Source: an uncultured Phycisphaerales bacterium (lineage in GTDB: Bacteria > Planctomycetota > Phycisphaerae > WQYP01). From it: 8,935 nt of DNA. The stretch covers positions 1-8,935 of the forward strand of contig CALCHA010000621.1 of NCBI GenBank assembly GCA_937901265.1, read 5' to 3'. The notes below the pieces were generated by a model. The model had not been told where the DNA came from, made no database searches, and was given only the letters and a program-made list of their open reading frames with translations. Positions 1 through 5,621 of the stretch are shown here, in pieces (within the stretch, counting starts at the first letter, position 1; every line of letters begins with the position of its first letter). The position numbers and the translations under genes were made by a program.

Positions 1-1
1 G

Positions 2-691
2 AGCACGACCGCGCTGGACATGGGTATTCCGGCCAATGCGATTGCCGAGGCGGTCTTCGCACGGTGCCTGTCGGCCCTGAAGGACGAGCGAGTGGCGGCC
101 AGCAAGGTTCTGAAAGGACCGGGCAACGTGGCCAACGCGGAGCAGGCGGCGAAGTGGTTCGGGGGCAAGCAGGAGGACCTGATCGCCGCGATCCGCGATG
201 CGCTGTATTGCTCGAAGATCTGCGCGTACGCGCAGGGATTCCAGCTGATGCGAGAAGCACAGAACGAATACAAGTGGAAGCTCAATTTCGCTGAAATTTC
301 GGCGATTTTCCGTGGCGGCTGCATCATTCGCGCGCGTTTCCTGCAGAAGATCACGGACGCTTACACGAGCGACGCAAACCTGGTCAACCTGCTGCTGAAT
401 CCGTACTTCAACGAGCAGATTCAGAAGGGGCAGGAAAACTGGCGGAAGATCGTCGCTCTTGCCGCCACCAATGGGGTCGCTGCTCCGGCGTTCATGTCAG
501 CGCTGGCGTATTACGATGGCTACCGCGCGGCCAGGTTGCCGGCGAATCTTTTGCAGGGACAGCGGGATTACTTCGGGGCGCATACGTATGAGCGGACGGA
601 CGCTCCGCGCGGCAAATTCTTCCACCTGGACTGGCCGGAGAAGGGGCGCCCGCAGATCGATATTATCCCCGGCAGCGGCGGCGGGCACTGA
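2..691 (+). CDS. gnd: 6-phosphogluconate dehydrogenase, C-terminal part (5' end outside window)
   Basis: This enzyme oxidatively decarboxylates 6-phosphogluconate to ribulose 5-phosphate with NAD(P)+ in the pentose phosphate pathway, in the cytosol. The frame is open to the left edge, so the ATG at 20 is internal; about 229 residues are visible of a family length near 470-480. They form most of the all-helical C-terminal domain. The segment [15 protein letters not shown] matches the family strongly, and its Arg (codon 62-64) corresponds to the substrate-phosphate-binding Arg287 of the sheep enzyme. Near the end, QRDYFGAH carries the Arg (563-565) and His (581-583) equivalent to Arg446 and His452, which reach into the partner subunit's active site. 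The Rossmann domain and catalytic Lys/Glu lie outside the window. The protein ends in a short Gly-rich tail. The uma2 gene starts 19 bases downstream. Identification is firm; cofactor preference cannot be judged. Confidence 0.95.
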   Translation, partial: STTALDMGIPANAIAEAVFARCLSALKDERVAASKVLKGPGNVANAEQAAKWFGGKQEDLIAAIRDALYCSKICAYAQGFQLMREAQNEYKWKLNFAEISAIFRGGCIIRARFLQKITDAYTSDANLVNLLLNPYFNEQIQKGQENWRKIVALAATNGVAAPAFMSALAYYDGYRAARLPANLLQGQRDYFGAHTYERTDAPRGKFFHLDWPEKGRPQIDIIPGSGGGH

Positions 692-697
692 AGAGGG

Positions 698-703
698 TAT
701 ACT
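698..703 (+). promoter_or_regulatory. Possible -10 element for a leaderless uma2 transcript
   Basis: TATACT matches five of six bases of the sigma-70 -10 consensus and lies seven bases before the ATG at 711, so transcription would begin at or next to the start codon. I see no -35-like hexamer at the right distance in the end of gnd. The only purine-rich stretch, GAGGG at 693-697, is 13 bases from the ATG, which is too far for a good ribosome binding site. Inference only. Confidence 0.3.
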
Positions 704-710
704 TTCGACC

Positions 711-1331
711 ATGACGACGCTCTTCAAAACATCCTTTTCCGAACGTCCGGAGCGACGCTTCTCGGTCGACGAGTATCTTCGAATGGTGTCGGCCGGCATT
801 TTAACGAAGCGCGACCAGGTGGAACTGATTGATGGAAGGATCGTTGAGAAGATGCCGACGGACCCACCCCATATTCTGGCGTTTGAACTGGTTGCGGAGC
901 TTCTCCGAAGCGTCTGTCCCCACGGATGGATCGTCCGGGTGGATGCTCCGCTGAAACTGGAACAGAGCGCCCCCGAGCCTGATGCCATGGTTATTCGAGG
1001 ACCCAGGGAACAGTACGGGGAGCGGCACCCTGGGCCTTTGGATGCGCTGTTGATTGTCGAGGTGGCGGATTCGACGCTCGCCGAAGATCGCAATGACATG
1101 GCCCAACTTTATGCAGAAGCGGCGATCCCCGTGTACTGGATTTTGAACCTGCGAAATCGCCGCCTTGAAGTTCACTCAGAGCCTTCCGGCCCCGACGCGT
1201 TTCCGTCGTATCATCGCAAGGTGGATATTGAGGAAGGCAAAACGGTGATGTTGCAATTTCCTGAAGGCACACGGGAACTCGCCGTGGCGGACATGTTGCC
1301 CAGGAAATCGGCCGCGTCCAAGCGGGTATGA
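711..1331 (+). CDS. Uma2 family (DUF820) PD-(D/E)XK nuclease-like protein
   Basis: The 206-residue protein has the Uma2 layout: a VELIDG strand with Glu39, the EPDAMV motif with Asp91, LLIVEVADS with Glu117, then DRNDMAQLYAEAAIPVYWI, the family's helix and YW-I strand. Uma2 proteins share a restriction-endonuclease fold and occur in many copies in cyanobacteria, Chloroflexi and Planctomycetes; their cellular role is unproven. The family usually has a Lys in the helix (DRxxKxxLYA); here that position is Met130, so catalysis may be impaired. I chose the ATG at 711 because homology starts just after it (FSVDEYLRMV) and it lies outside gnd. The frame stays open upstream to 459, but that stretch is read out of frame across gnd and has no family similarity. 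There is no good Shine-Dalgarno site, and the gene may be leaderless. It sits 19 bases after gnd, with no evident functional link. Confidence 0.85.
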   Translation: MTTLFKTSFSERPERRFSVDEYLRMVSAGILTKRDQVELIDGRIVEKMPTDPPHILAFELVAELLRSVCPHGWIVRVDAPLKLEQSAPEPDAMVIRGPREQYGERHPGPLDALLIVEVADSTLAEDRNDMAQLYAEAAIPVYWILNLRNRRLEVHSEPSGPDAFPSYHRKVDIEEGKTVMLQFPEGTRELAVADMLPRKSAASKRV

Positions 1332-1433
1332 TCGGCGTCACGCCAGGAGCCGCGGGCAAAGGGTGACATTCCCTGATTTTGTGAGGCGCGCCGCTTTGCC
1401 GCAATAAGTGCTTGAGGGCATCTCCTTAGTCGT

Positions 1434-1462
1434 TTGGCAAGCAGGGGGCACGACATTACGCT
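1434..1462 (+). promoter_or_regulatory. Weak candidate sigma-70 promoter upstream of the Ldh_2 gene
   Basis: TTGGCA (1434-1439, five of six to the -35 consensus) is followed after 17 bases by TACGCT (1457-1462, three of six to the -10). It lies in the 160-base gap between uma2 and the oxidoreductase gene, where a promoter for the downstream pair would be expected. The -10 match is poor and the call is tentative. Confidence 0.22.
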
Positions 1463-1478
1463 ACTTGATTGTTCATTT

Positions 1479-1483
1479 GAGGA
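1479..1483 (+). promoter_or_regulatory. Ribosome binding site deciding the Ldh_2 start at 1492
   Basis: GAGGA sits eight bases before the ATG at 1492. The only upstream in-frame alternative, GTG at 1408, has no such site, and its extra 28 residues do not resemble the family's N-terminus. Confidence 0.6.
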
Positions 1484-1491
1484 CCTCCGGT

Positions 1492-2583
1492 ATGCCTACC
1501 ACTTTTATTCTCCCCACCAACGTTCACTACGCCCTGGTCGAAGCGGCTTACAGGCACCGCGGGTATACGGGCGAAGAAGCTGCCGCGGGCGCGAAGTTTT
1601 CCGAGCTCACCGCGTGGCATGGCATCAAGACGCACAATGCGATCAAGGCGCTGCATCTCGATGAGCTTTTTGGATCGAAGGCGGGCGGTTGCAAGCCGGG
1701 GGCGGAAATCACAAAGATTCCGTCGAAGTACAAGGCGGTGGAGAAGTGGGACGCGAACCGCAAGCTGGGGCAGGCGACGGCGTTTGCGGCGATGGACCGG
1801 TGCATGCAGCTGGCGGACGAGTATGGGACGGGGATCGTGGCAGTGGACAATGCGTTTCATTATCTGTGGGGCGGCGGGTATGTGATCGACGCCGCCAAAA
1901 AGGGGTACATTGCGTACACCGGGTGCACGGCGGCCCTCGCGGAGGTTGTTCCGTTCGGGGGCAAGTACCCGACGCTCGGCACCAACCCGCACTCCTGGGC
2001 GTTTCCGACGCAGGACGAAATCGGGTTCCCCATCTGCATCGACTGGGCCACCTCGATCGTCGCCATGGGACGCATTCAGCAGTTCATCCGCGAAGGCAAG
2101 GCTGTGCCGGCCGGGTGGGGCGTCGATGAGGCGGGCAATGAAACCACGGACCCGAACAAGATCAAGGCCCTGTTTCCGTTTGGTGCGCACAAAGGCTACG
2201 GGCTCTCGCTGATCGATGAAATCCTCGCCGCGTACATCGGGGGCTCGACGCCGACCATTCGCAACCGCTGGGACAAGGTTCCGGCCGGGGAGAAGGGCAC
2301 CTGCTGTTTCTACTTTCAGTGCACGCGGCCCGACGCCCTCGCCGTCGATTTTGTGAAGGGCCGCTCGCAGAAGGACAATGTCAAAGCGGTGCTGGGGGAC
2401 ATCCTTGGCCACGGCAACGAAAAGGCGATCCTACCCGGACAACTCGAAGCGAACGCCGCGGCGCTCAGCGCGAAGCATGGCGGCCTGCTGTTCACGCAGG
2501 CGGAAATCGAGGCCTTCAAGCACATCGCCGACGAGGCTGGGTTTGCGTTCGACGGAGCTTCCTTGAAGTCCATCGACGTCTGA
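1492..2583 (+). CDS. Ldh_2 family NAD(P)-dependent oxidoreductase (malate/L-lactate/ureidoglycolate dehydrogenase-like)
   Basis: This 363-residue protein belongs to the Ldh_2 family, cytosolic NAD(P)H enzymes that interconvert 2-oxoacids and 2-hydroxyacids (malate, ureidoglycolate, 2,3-diketogulonate, sulfolactate) or reduce cyclic imino acids. Family landmarks in order: GIKTHNAIK at 44-52, corresponding to the GxxSHG catalytic-His region (His48 is equivalent to His44 of E. coli YiaK/DlgD); a VDNAFHY segment near 118-124; PFGGKYPTLGTNPHSWAFP near 154-172; IDWATS at 183-188; GWGVDEAGNETTDP at 208-221; and FGAHKGYGLSLIDEILAA at 230-247. Length is typical or slightly long. The usual SHG is THN here, so the sequence is an outlying subfamily and its substrate cannot be inferred. 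The start is fixed by GAGGA at 1479-1483. The SDR gene follows after 49 bases with its own AGGA, suggesting co-transcription and a shared substrate or pathway. An annotation as malate dehydrogenase would be over-specific. Confidence 0.85.
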   Translation: MPTTFILPTNVHYALVEAAYRHRGYTGEEAAAGAKFSELTAWHGIKTHNAIKALHLDELFGSKAGGCKPGAEITKIPSKYKAVEKWDANRKLGQATAFAAMDRCMQLADEYGTGIVAVDNAFHYLWGGGYVIDAAKKGYIAYTGCTAALAEVVPFGGKYPTLGTNPHSWAFPTQDEIGFPICIDWATSIVAMGRIQQFIREGKAVPAGWGVDEAGNETTDPNKIKALFPFGAHKGYGLSLIDEILAAYIGGSTPTIRNRWDKVPAGEKGTCCFYFQCTRPDALAVDFVKGRSQKDNVKAVLGDILGHGNEKAILPGQLEANAAALSAKHGGLLFTQAEIEAFKHIADEAGFAFDGASLKSIDV

Positions 2584-2632
2584 GTGTGCATGGGTCCCTC
2601 TCGGTTTTTCTCTTGAGACACAGGATATTTTT

Positions 2633-3430
2633 ATGCCCGACAATCTTTTCGACATTTCCGGCAAGGTCATTCTCGTCACCGGGGGCACCTCGGGCATCGG
2701 CCGGGCGATCGCGCTGGGCTGCGCCAAGTCGGGGGCGAACGTCGTGGCGGGCTCGACGTCGCCCGACAAGGTGGCGGCGATCAAGCAGGAACTGGACAAC
2801 CTCGACAGCGGTCACGACGCGGTGGCGATCAACGTGACGGACGAAGCAAGCGTGAAGGCGGCGTTTGATTTCACCGTGAAGCGATATGGGCGCGTCGATG
2901 GCGTGGTGCATTCCGCGGGCGTGATCAAGCGGCAGCCCTCGCTGGAGATGCCGGTGGAGGAATTCCGGCGCATTATTGATGTGAATCTCAACGGCACGTT
3001 CATCGTGAACCAGGCGGCGGGGCGGGTCATGAAGGAGCAGCCGCCGCACGAGAAGACGGGCGAGCGCGGAAGCATCGTGAACATCGCCTCGCTGAATTCG
3101 TACATTTCGCTGACGGAAGTGCTGGCCTATGCCAGCAGCAAGTCGGGGGTTCTGGGGATCATTCGCGGGCTGGCCAACGAATGGGCGCAGTATGGGATTC
3201 GTGTGAATGGGATCGCGCCGGGGGTCTTCCCGACGGACCTCAACCGCAAGCTGATCGAAGGCACGCCGCGCGGCGCATTCCTCAAGGCCCACACGCCCCA
3301 GGGCCGCTTCGGCATGGCGGAAGAGCTGGTCGGCGCGGCGATCTACCTGCTCTCGCCGGCGGCATCCTACACCAACGGGCACACGATCATTGTGGACGGC
3401 GGTTTCATCACGCGCGGCGTGGGCGTCTAA
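2633..3430 (+). CDS. Short-chain dehydrogenase/reductase (KduD / gluconate 5-dehydrogenase-like)
   Basis: This is a classical 265-residue SDR, a cytosolic NAD(P)-dependent alcohol/ketone oxidoreductase. Visible motifs are the nucleotide-binding TGGTSGIG (16-23), HSAG (93-96) where most relatives have NNAG, Asn118 in DVNLN, catalytic Ser153 in IVNIAS, and the YASSK pair Tyr166/Lys170. The 13-residue Ser-Tyr spacing is classical. APGVFPTDLNRKLI (195-208) and the TPRG/TPQGRFG segments resemble SDRs acting on sugar acids, such as 2-deoxy-D-gluconate 3-dehydrogenase (KduD) and gluconate 5-dehydrogenase. The VDGGF near the C-terminus is the usual end of such enzymes. AGGA at 2622-2625 lies seven bases before the ATG. 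It follows the Ldh_2 gene by 49 bases on the same strand, so the two plausibly act in one sugar-acid or hydroxyacid pathway. Fold and chemistry are firm; substrate is inference. Confidence 0.9.
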   Translation: MPDNLFDISGKVILVTGGTSGIGRAIALGCAKSGANVVAGSTSPDKVAAIKQELDNLDSGHDAVAINVTDEASVKAAFDFTVKRYGRVDGVVHSAGVIKRQPSLEMPVEEFRRIIDVNLNGTFIVNQAAGRVMKEQPPHEKTGERGSIVNIASLNSYISLTEVLAYASSKSGVLGIIRGLANEWAQYGIRVNGIAPGVFPTDLNRKLIEGTPRGAFLKAHTPQGRFGMAEELVGAAIYLLSPAASYTNGHTIIVDGGFITRGVGV

Positions 3431-3431
3431 C

Positions 3432-3448
3432 GCTGGACGGGCTCCAGC
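3432..3448 (+). other. Short perfect hairpin just after the SDR stop codon
   Basis: GCTGGA (3432-3437) and TCCAGC (3443-3448) are exact inverted repeats around a five-base loop, starting one base after the SDR stop. A second GC-rich palindrome, GGCGGCCGCC, lies shortly downstream. No T-run follows either, so a canonical intrinsic terminator is unlikely. It may be a transcript 3'-end or processing hairpin, or chance in GC-rich DNA. Confidence 0.3.
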
Positions 3449-3500
3449 CACCGCGGCCACTTAACGGCGGCCGCCCCGAGATTGTCTGCACGGAGATCCC

Positions 3501-3983
3501 ATGTCTGAGCCCCCGCAGGAGTTTCCGACCGACCTGATGTATGAGTCGTCGCCGCCGGGTCGGAATGCGAGCCTCCTGCTCAAACTCACGATGATTTTCA
3601 CCTACATCGTCTGCGGGCTTCATCTGATGGGAGGCCTGCTGCAGACGACGCTGGCGATTTTTATGCCCTATGCGATGCAGGTCAGGCCGCCTGCCGCGGC
3701 TCCCGGGGCACCGGCGCCGCCCGCCGCGCTGTTCGCGGTGATCTACGGGGTCCTCGCTTTCGTAGCCCTCGCCGCCGCCATCGTCAACTTCATTGCCGCG
3801 GATCGGCTGCGCAAACGCCAACGGGGTGCGTTCGCCTGGATCCTCGCGTCCGCGATCGTCAATGTCGCGGGCATCTTCTGGTGCAGCTTGGGGTGCGTGC
3901 TTCCGCTGGCCGCCGGGATTTTTACCATCGTCGTGCTCTGCCAGGAGGGCGTGCGGAAGGAACTCGCCATCAATGCGGCGTGA
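3501..3983 (+). CDS. Small four-helix inner-membrane protein of unknown function
   Basis: This 160-residue protein has no function I can name. After a hydrophilic, proline-containing head (1-24) come a long hydrophobic segment (about 25-55), a Pro/Ala-rich linker (62-76), a second helix (about 77-99), a basic loop ADRLRKRQRG (100-109), and two closely spaced helices (about 109-127 and 129-147). By the positive-inside rule the basic loop is probably cytoplasmic. The end, LPLAAGIFTIVVLCQEGVRK, resembles small membrane proteins common in Planctomycetes and Acidobacteria that end in a G-x-F-T-I-I-V-L motif followed by a short polar tail; this is recalled, not searched. GGAG at 3492-3495 is well placed for the ATG. 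It is 70 bases after the SDR and is the last plus-strand gene before the convergent gap; membership of the oxidoreductase operon is uncertain. Confidence 0.8.
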   Translation: MSEPPQEFPTDLMYESSPPGRNASLLLKLTMIFTYIVCGLHLMGGLLQTTLAIFMPYAMQVRPPAAAPGAPAPPAALFAVIYGVLAFVALAAAIVNFIAADRLRKRQRGAFAWILASAIVNVAGIFWCSLGCVLPLAAGIFTIVVLCQEGVRKELAINAA

Positions 3984-4063
3984 TGCAGCGGGGGGCGGAC
4001 GGCTGGAGTATGCACCTGTTCTTATCAAGGGACGGAAACGTTCTTGTTTGAGGGTCCAGATTG

Positions 4064-4104
4064 AAACACGAAGTGACGAAGGACCCACGAAGGGCACGAA
4101 GGGG
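4064..4104. repeat. Cluster of four ACGAAG direct repeats
   Basis: ACGAAG occurs at 4068-4073, 4076-4081, 4087-4092 and 4096-4101, with unit spacings of 8, 11 and 9 bases. Three of the four are preceded by C. The pattern resembles degenerate CACGAAGG-type intergenic repeats that I recall from planctomycete and verrucomicrobial genomes. Units are too short and close for a CRISPR array. The repeat is plain in the sequence; the family link is inference. Confidence 0.6.
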
Positions 4105-4122
4105 TGTGGCGGAGCTTGGTCT

Positions 4123-4171
4123 GTTTTGCTGAACCCGATTGGTTTTGCTGGAGGGGTCGGCTGACTTTGCT
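4123..4171. repeat. Three spaced TTTGCT units (two of them GTTTTGCTG)
   Basis: GTTTTGCTG occurs at 4123-4131 and 4142-4150, and a shorter TTTGCT at 4166-4171, with starts 19 and 22 bases apart. This is close to two helical turns, so a protein-binding role is conceivable, but three short units could also be chance or a decayed repeat. Confidence 0.35.
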
Positions 4172-4220
4172 CAGTGCGTTTTTGGCCTTGGTGAGGGGCT
4201 GACCCAGCGGGCTTCGGGTG

Positions 4221-5114
4221 TCAGGCATTTTTGTCCAGCACGCGGCGCATTGCGGCTTGCAGGGTGAGGTCCCGCGGCACAAAGCCGGCGGGACTCCGCG
4301 TGCAGGCCACCCGCTGTGACGACAGCAGCACCTCCCGTCCCATTCGGCCAAAAATCGCCCGTACGACCAGCCCGGGCATCGGGAACAGGGTCGGCCGATG
4401 GAGTACCCCGCCAAGTGTCCGCATGAAGGCATGCTGTCGCACGGTTCCCGCCACCGCATTCATCACTCCCCGGAACGAGTCATCTTCCACCGCGGCCGCC
4501 AGCATGGCCACGACGTCGGGCAGCGAAATCCAGGAGAGGAACTGCGTTCCGCTGCCGACCGGCCCCCCGAGAAACAATTTTGTCGGCGTGAGCAGTGCCG
4601 CCAGCGCCCCGCCCTCTTTGGCGAGCACCACGCCGAGACGGGCATGGACCACGCGGATGCCCACCCGCTCGGCCGCGACCGTGGCCTCTTCCCACCCGCG
4701 GCACACGTCAGCGAGAAAGCTTTCGCCTTTGCGCTGCTCCACGGGGCTCTCTTCGGTGAGCAGTTCGTCTCCGCGGTCGCCATAAATTCCAATGGCGGAG
4801 GCGGCGATCAGGACGCGCGGCCGCGTTTCAGGCGGCATCTCGGCCAGAAACGCACAGAGCTTTTTTGTGGCGGTGACGCGCGACTCCCAGATCTCCCGTT
4901 TGACCCTCGTGGTCCAGTGCGTGGCGACGTTGCGTCCGGCAAGATGCACGAGGGCATCGATTCCGCCGGGGACGTGTATGGCACCGGTTTCCACGTCCCA
5001 CGTCGATTCCCCCGCCCCGCGCCGCGGCGCGGCCACCTGATGGCCGCGGCGGGCGAGCAGCGTACGCAACGCCCCGCCGACCAACCCCGAGGCTCCGGTA
5101 ATGGCAATCCGCAT
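4221..5114 (-). CDS. TIGR01777 / YfcH family NAD(P)-dependent epimerase-like protein
   Basis: This 297-residue protein is an extended short-chain dehydrogenase of the TIGR01777 family (E. coli YfcH; related to plant SulA and vertebrate SDR39U1), whose substrate is unknown. Landmarks: the nucleotide-binding TGASGLVG (6-13); VHLAGRNV (56-63); SRVTATKKL (78-86); AASAIGIYGDRGDELLTEES (104-123), which carries the YGD and LTE-SP pieces typical of the family; FLADVCRGWE (133-142); RLGVVLAKEGGAL (159-171); GGPVGSGTQFLSWI (183-196); and the C-terminal LLSSQRVACTRSPAGF (263-278). The length equals the family norm of about 300. The ATG at 5114 is chosen because the nucleotide-binding motif begins right after it; the longer open frame up to 5363 lies over the preceding gene and shows no similarity. 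It starts two bases after the membrane-protein stop, so translational coupling is likely, in a transcript with dnaE. Membership is firm; the reaction is unknown. Confidence 0.92.
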   Translation of the reverse strand: MRIAITGASGLVGGALRTLLARRGHQVAAPRRGAGESTWDVETGAIHVPGGIDALVHLAGRNVATHWTTRVKREIWESRVTATKKLCAFLAEMPPETRPRVLIAASAIGIYGDRGDELLTEESPVEQRKGESFLADVCRGWEEATVAAERVGIRVVHARLGVVLAKEGGALAALLTPTKLFLGGPVGSGTQFLSWISLPDVVAMLAAAVEDDSFRGVMNAVAGTVRQHAFMRTLGGVLHRPTLFPMPGLVVRAIFGRMGREVLLSSQRVACTRSPAGFVPRDLTLQAAMRRVLDKNA

Positions 5115-5116
5115 GT

Positions 5117-5602
5117 TCAGGGTCCGATGGAACGGATGAGCTTCAGAAAGGGATCCCAGATGCCGTTGTAGAGCACCACGGTCTCGGCGACCGTCAGGCC
5201 CAGCACGATCAGCATCGAGACCATCGCGATGCTGGCCCGCAAGAAGCCCCGCGGCATCAAGGCTGTCACCGCGGCCAGCACAAGGGACAGCAGCCCCACG
5301 GCCAAGATGACCTCGACCCAGAAGGGGACCGAACTCACGCTGTCTGCCTGCGCCACGAGCCATTCCGTGAGCCGCGGCAGAGTGGTTTTGAAGTCGCGAT
5401 AGACCGGCTTGACCTGCGGCACCCAGACTCCCACCGCATATACGAACAAGCCCACGGGCATCAGCATCATGATGCTGAAGGCGAACCAGTAGCCCAGGAA
5501 TGCGGGCAGGCGGGAGCCGCGCGGCGCTCGGGGAGCGGGCGTGGGCATGGGCAACGGAGGCGGGGGCGAAGCGAAGGACTGCTGCGGGGGCATTGTCGTC
5601 AT
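5117..5602 (-). CDS. Small membrane protein with proline-rich head, weakly GspF-like
   Basis: This 161-residue protein is not one I can name. It begins with a proline-rich, disordered-looking segment (residues 5-28), followed by a first membrane helix (about 36-60), a loop 61-92, and two further helices (about 93-116 and 122-145), ending in a short amphipathic tail. The loop motif VYRDFKTTLPRLTEWLV (67-83), followed by a helix, loosely resembles the repeat unit of type II secretion / type IV pilus platform proteins (GspF/PilC: a hydrophobic segment, then LP..T), but only one such unit is present and the protein is far too short for GspF. Start: ATG at 5602 with GGAGA at 5607-5611; the longer option at 5644 overlaps the end of dnaE and has no such site. 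It lies 19 bases after dnaE and 2 bases before the YfcH-like gene, so it is probably co-expressed with both. Confidence 0.82.
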   Translation of the reverse strand: MTTMPPQQSFASPPPPLPMPTPAPRAPRGSRLPAFLGYWFAFSIMMLMPVGLFVYAVGVWVPQVKPVYRDFKTTLPRLTEWLVAQADSVSSVPFWVEVILAVGLLSLVLAAVTALMPRGFLRASIAMVSMLIVLGLTVAETVVLYNGIWDPFLKLIRSIGP

Positions 5603-5606
5603 GAGT

Positions 5607-5611
5607 TCTCC
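5607..5611 (-). promoter_or_regulatory. Ribosome binding site deciding the 5602 start
   Basis: GGAGA on the minus strand lies four bases before the ATG at 5602, in the short gap after the dnaE stop (5622-5624). It favours this start over the in-frame ATG at 5644, which would overlap dnaE. Confidence 0.6.
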
Positions 5612-5621
5612 AATCGCACGG

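Larger units (their letters stand above)
3984..4220. other. Convergent intergenic region without a gene
   Basis: The 237 bases between two converging genes show no plausible coding frame: the open frames crossing it are extensions from shadow frames of the neighbours. It holds the ACGAAG repeat patch, a GGGTCC/GGACCC inverted repeat (4052-4057 and 4081-4086, 23-base loop) and three TTTGCT units. I found no GC stem followed by a T-run on either strand, so how the two converging transcripts end is not apparent. Confidence 0.7.

Noticed and set aside
459..710. N-terminal extension of the uma2 frame into gnd
   Set aside because: It reads gnd in another frame and is Arg-rich with no Uma2 similarity; the family match begins after the ATG at 711.
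1456..2412. Minus-strand open frame (318 codons) opposite the Ldh_2 gene
   Set aside because: Arg/Pro/Val-rich shadow of a gene with strong family motifs; no recognisable domain.
2516..3460. Minus-strand open frame (314 codons) opposite the SDR gene
   Set aside because: Shadow of the SDR: its reading on the other strand has all catalytic motifs, while this one is Arg/His-rich and unrecognisable.
4052..4086. Intrinsic terminator from the GGGTCC/GGACCC inverted repeat
   Set aside because: Six-base stem with a 23-base loop and no T-run on either strand; too weak to call.
4064..4104. CRISPR array
   Set aside because: The repeat units are six bases long with two- to five-base gaps, unlike CRISPR repeats and spacers.
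4398..5171. Plus-strand open frame (257 codons) opposite the YfcH-like gene
   Set aside because: Antisense shadow without recognisable motifs; the minus-strand reading has the full TIGR01777 signature.
5115..5363. N-terminal extension of the YfcH-like frame
   Set aside because: It overlaps the membrane-protein gene out of frame; the nucleotide-binding motif that should open the protein begins at the ATG at 5114.
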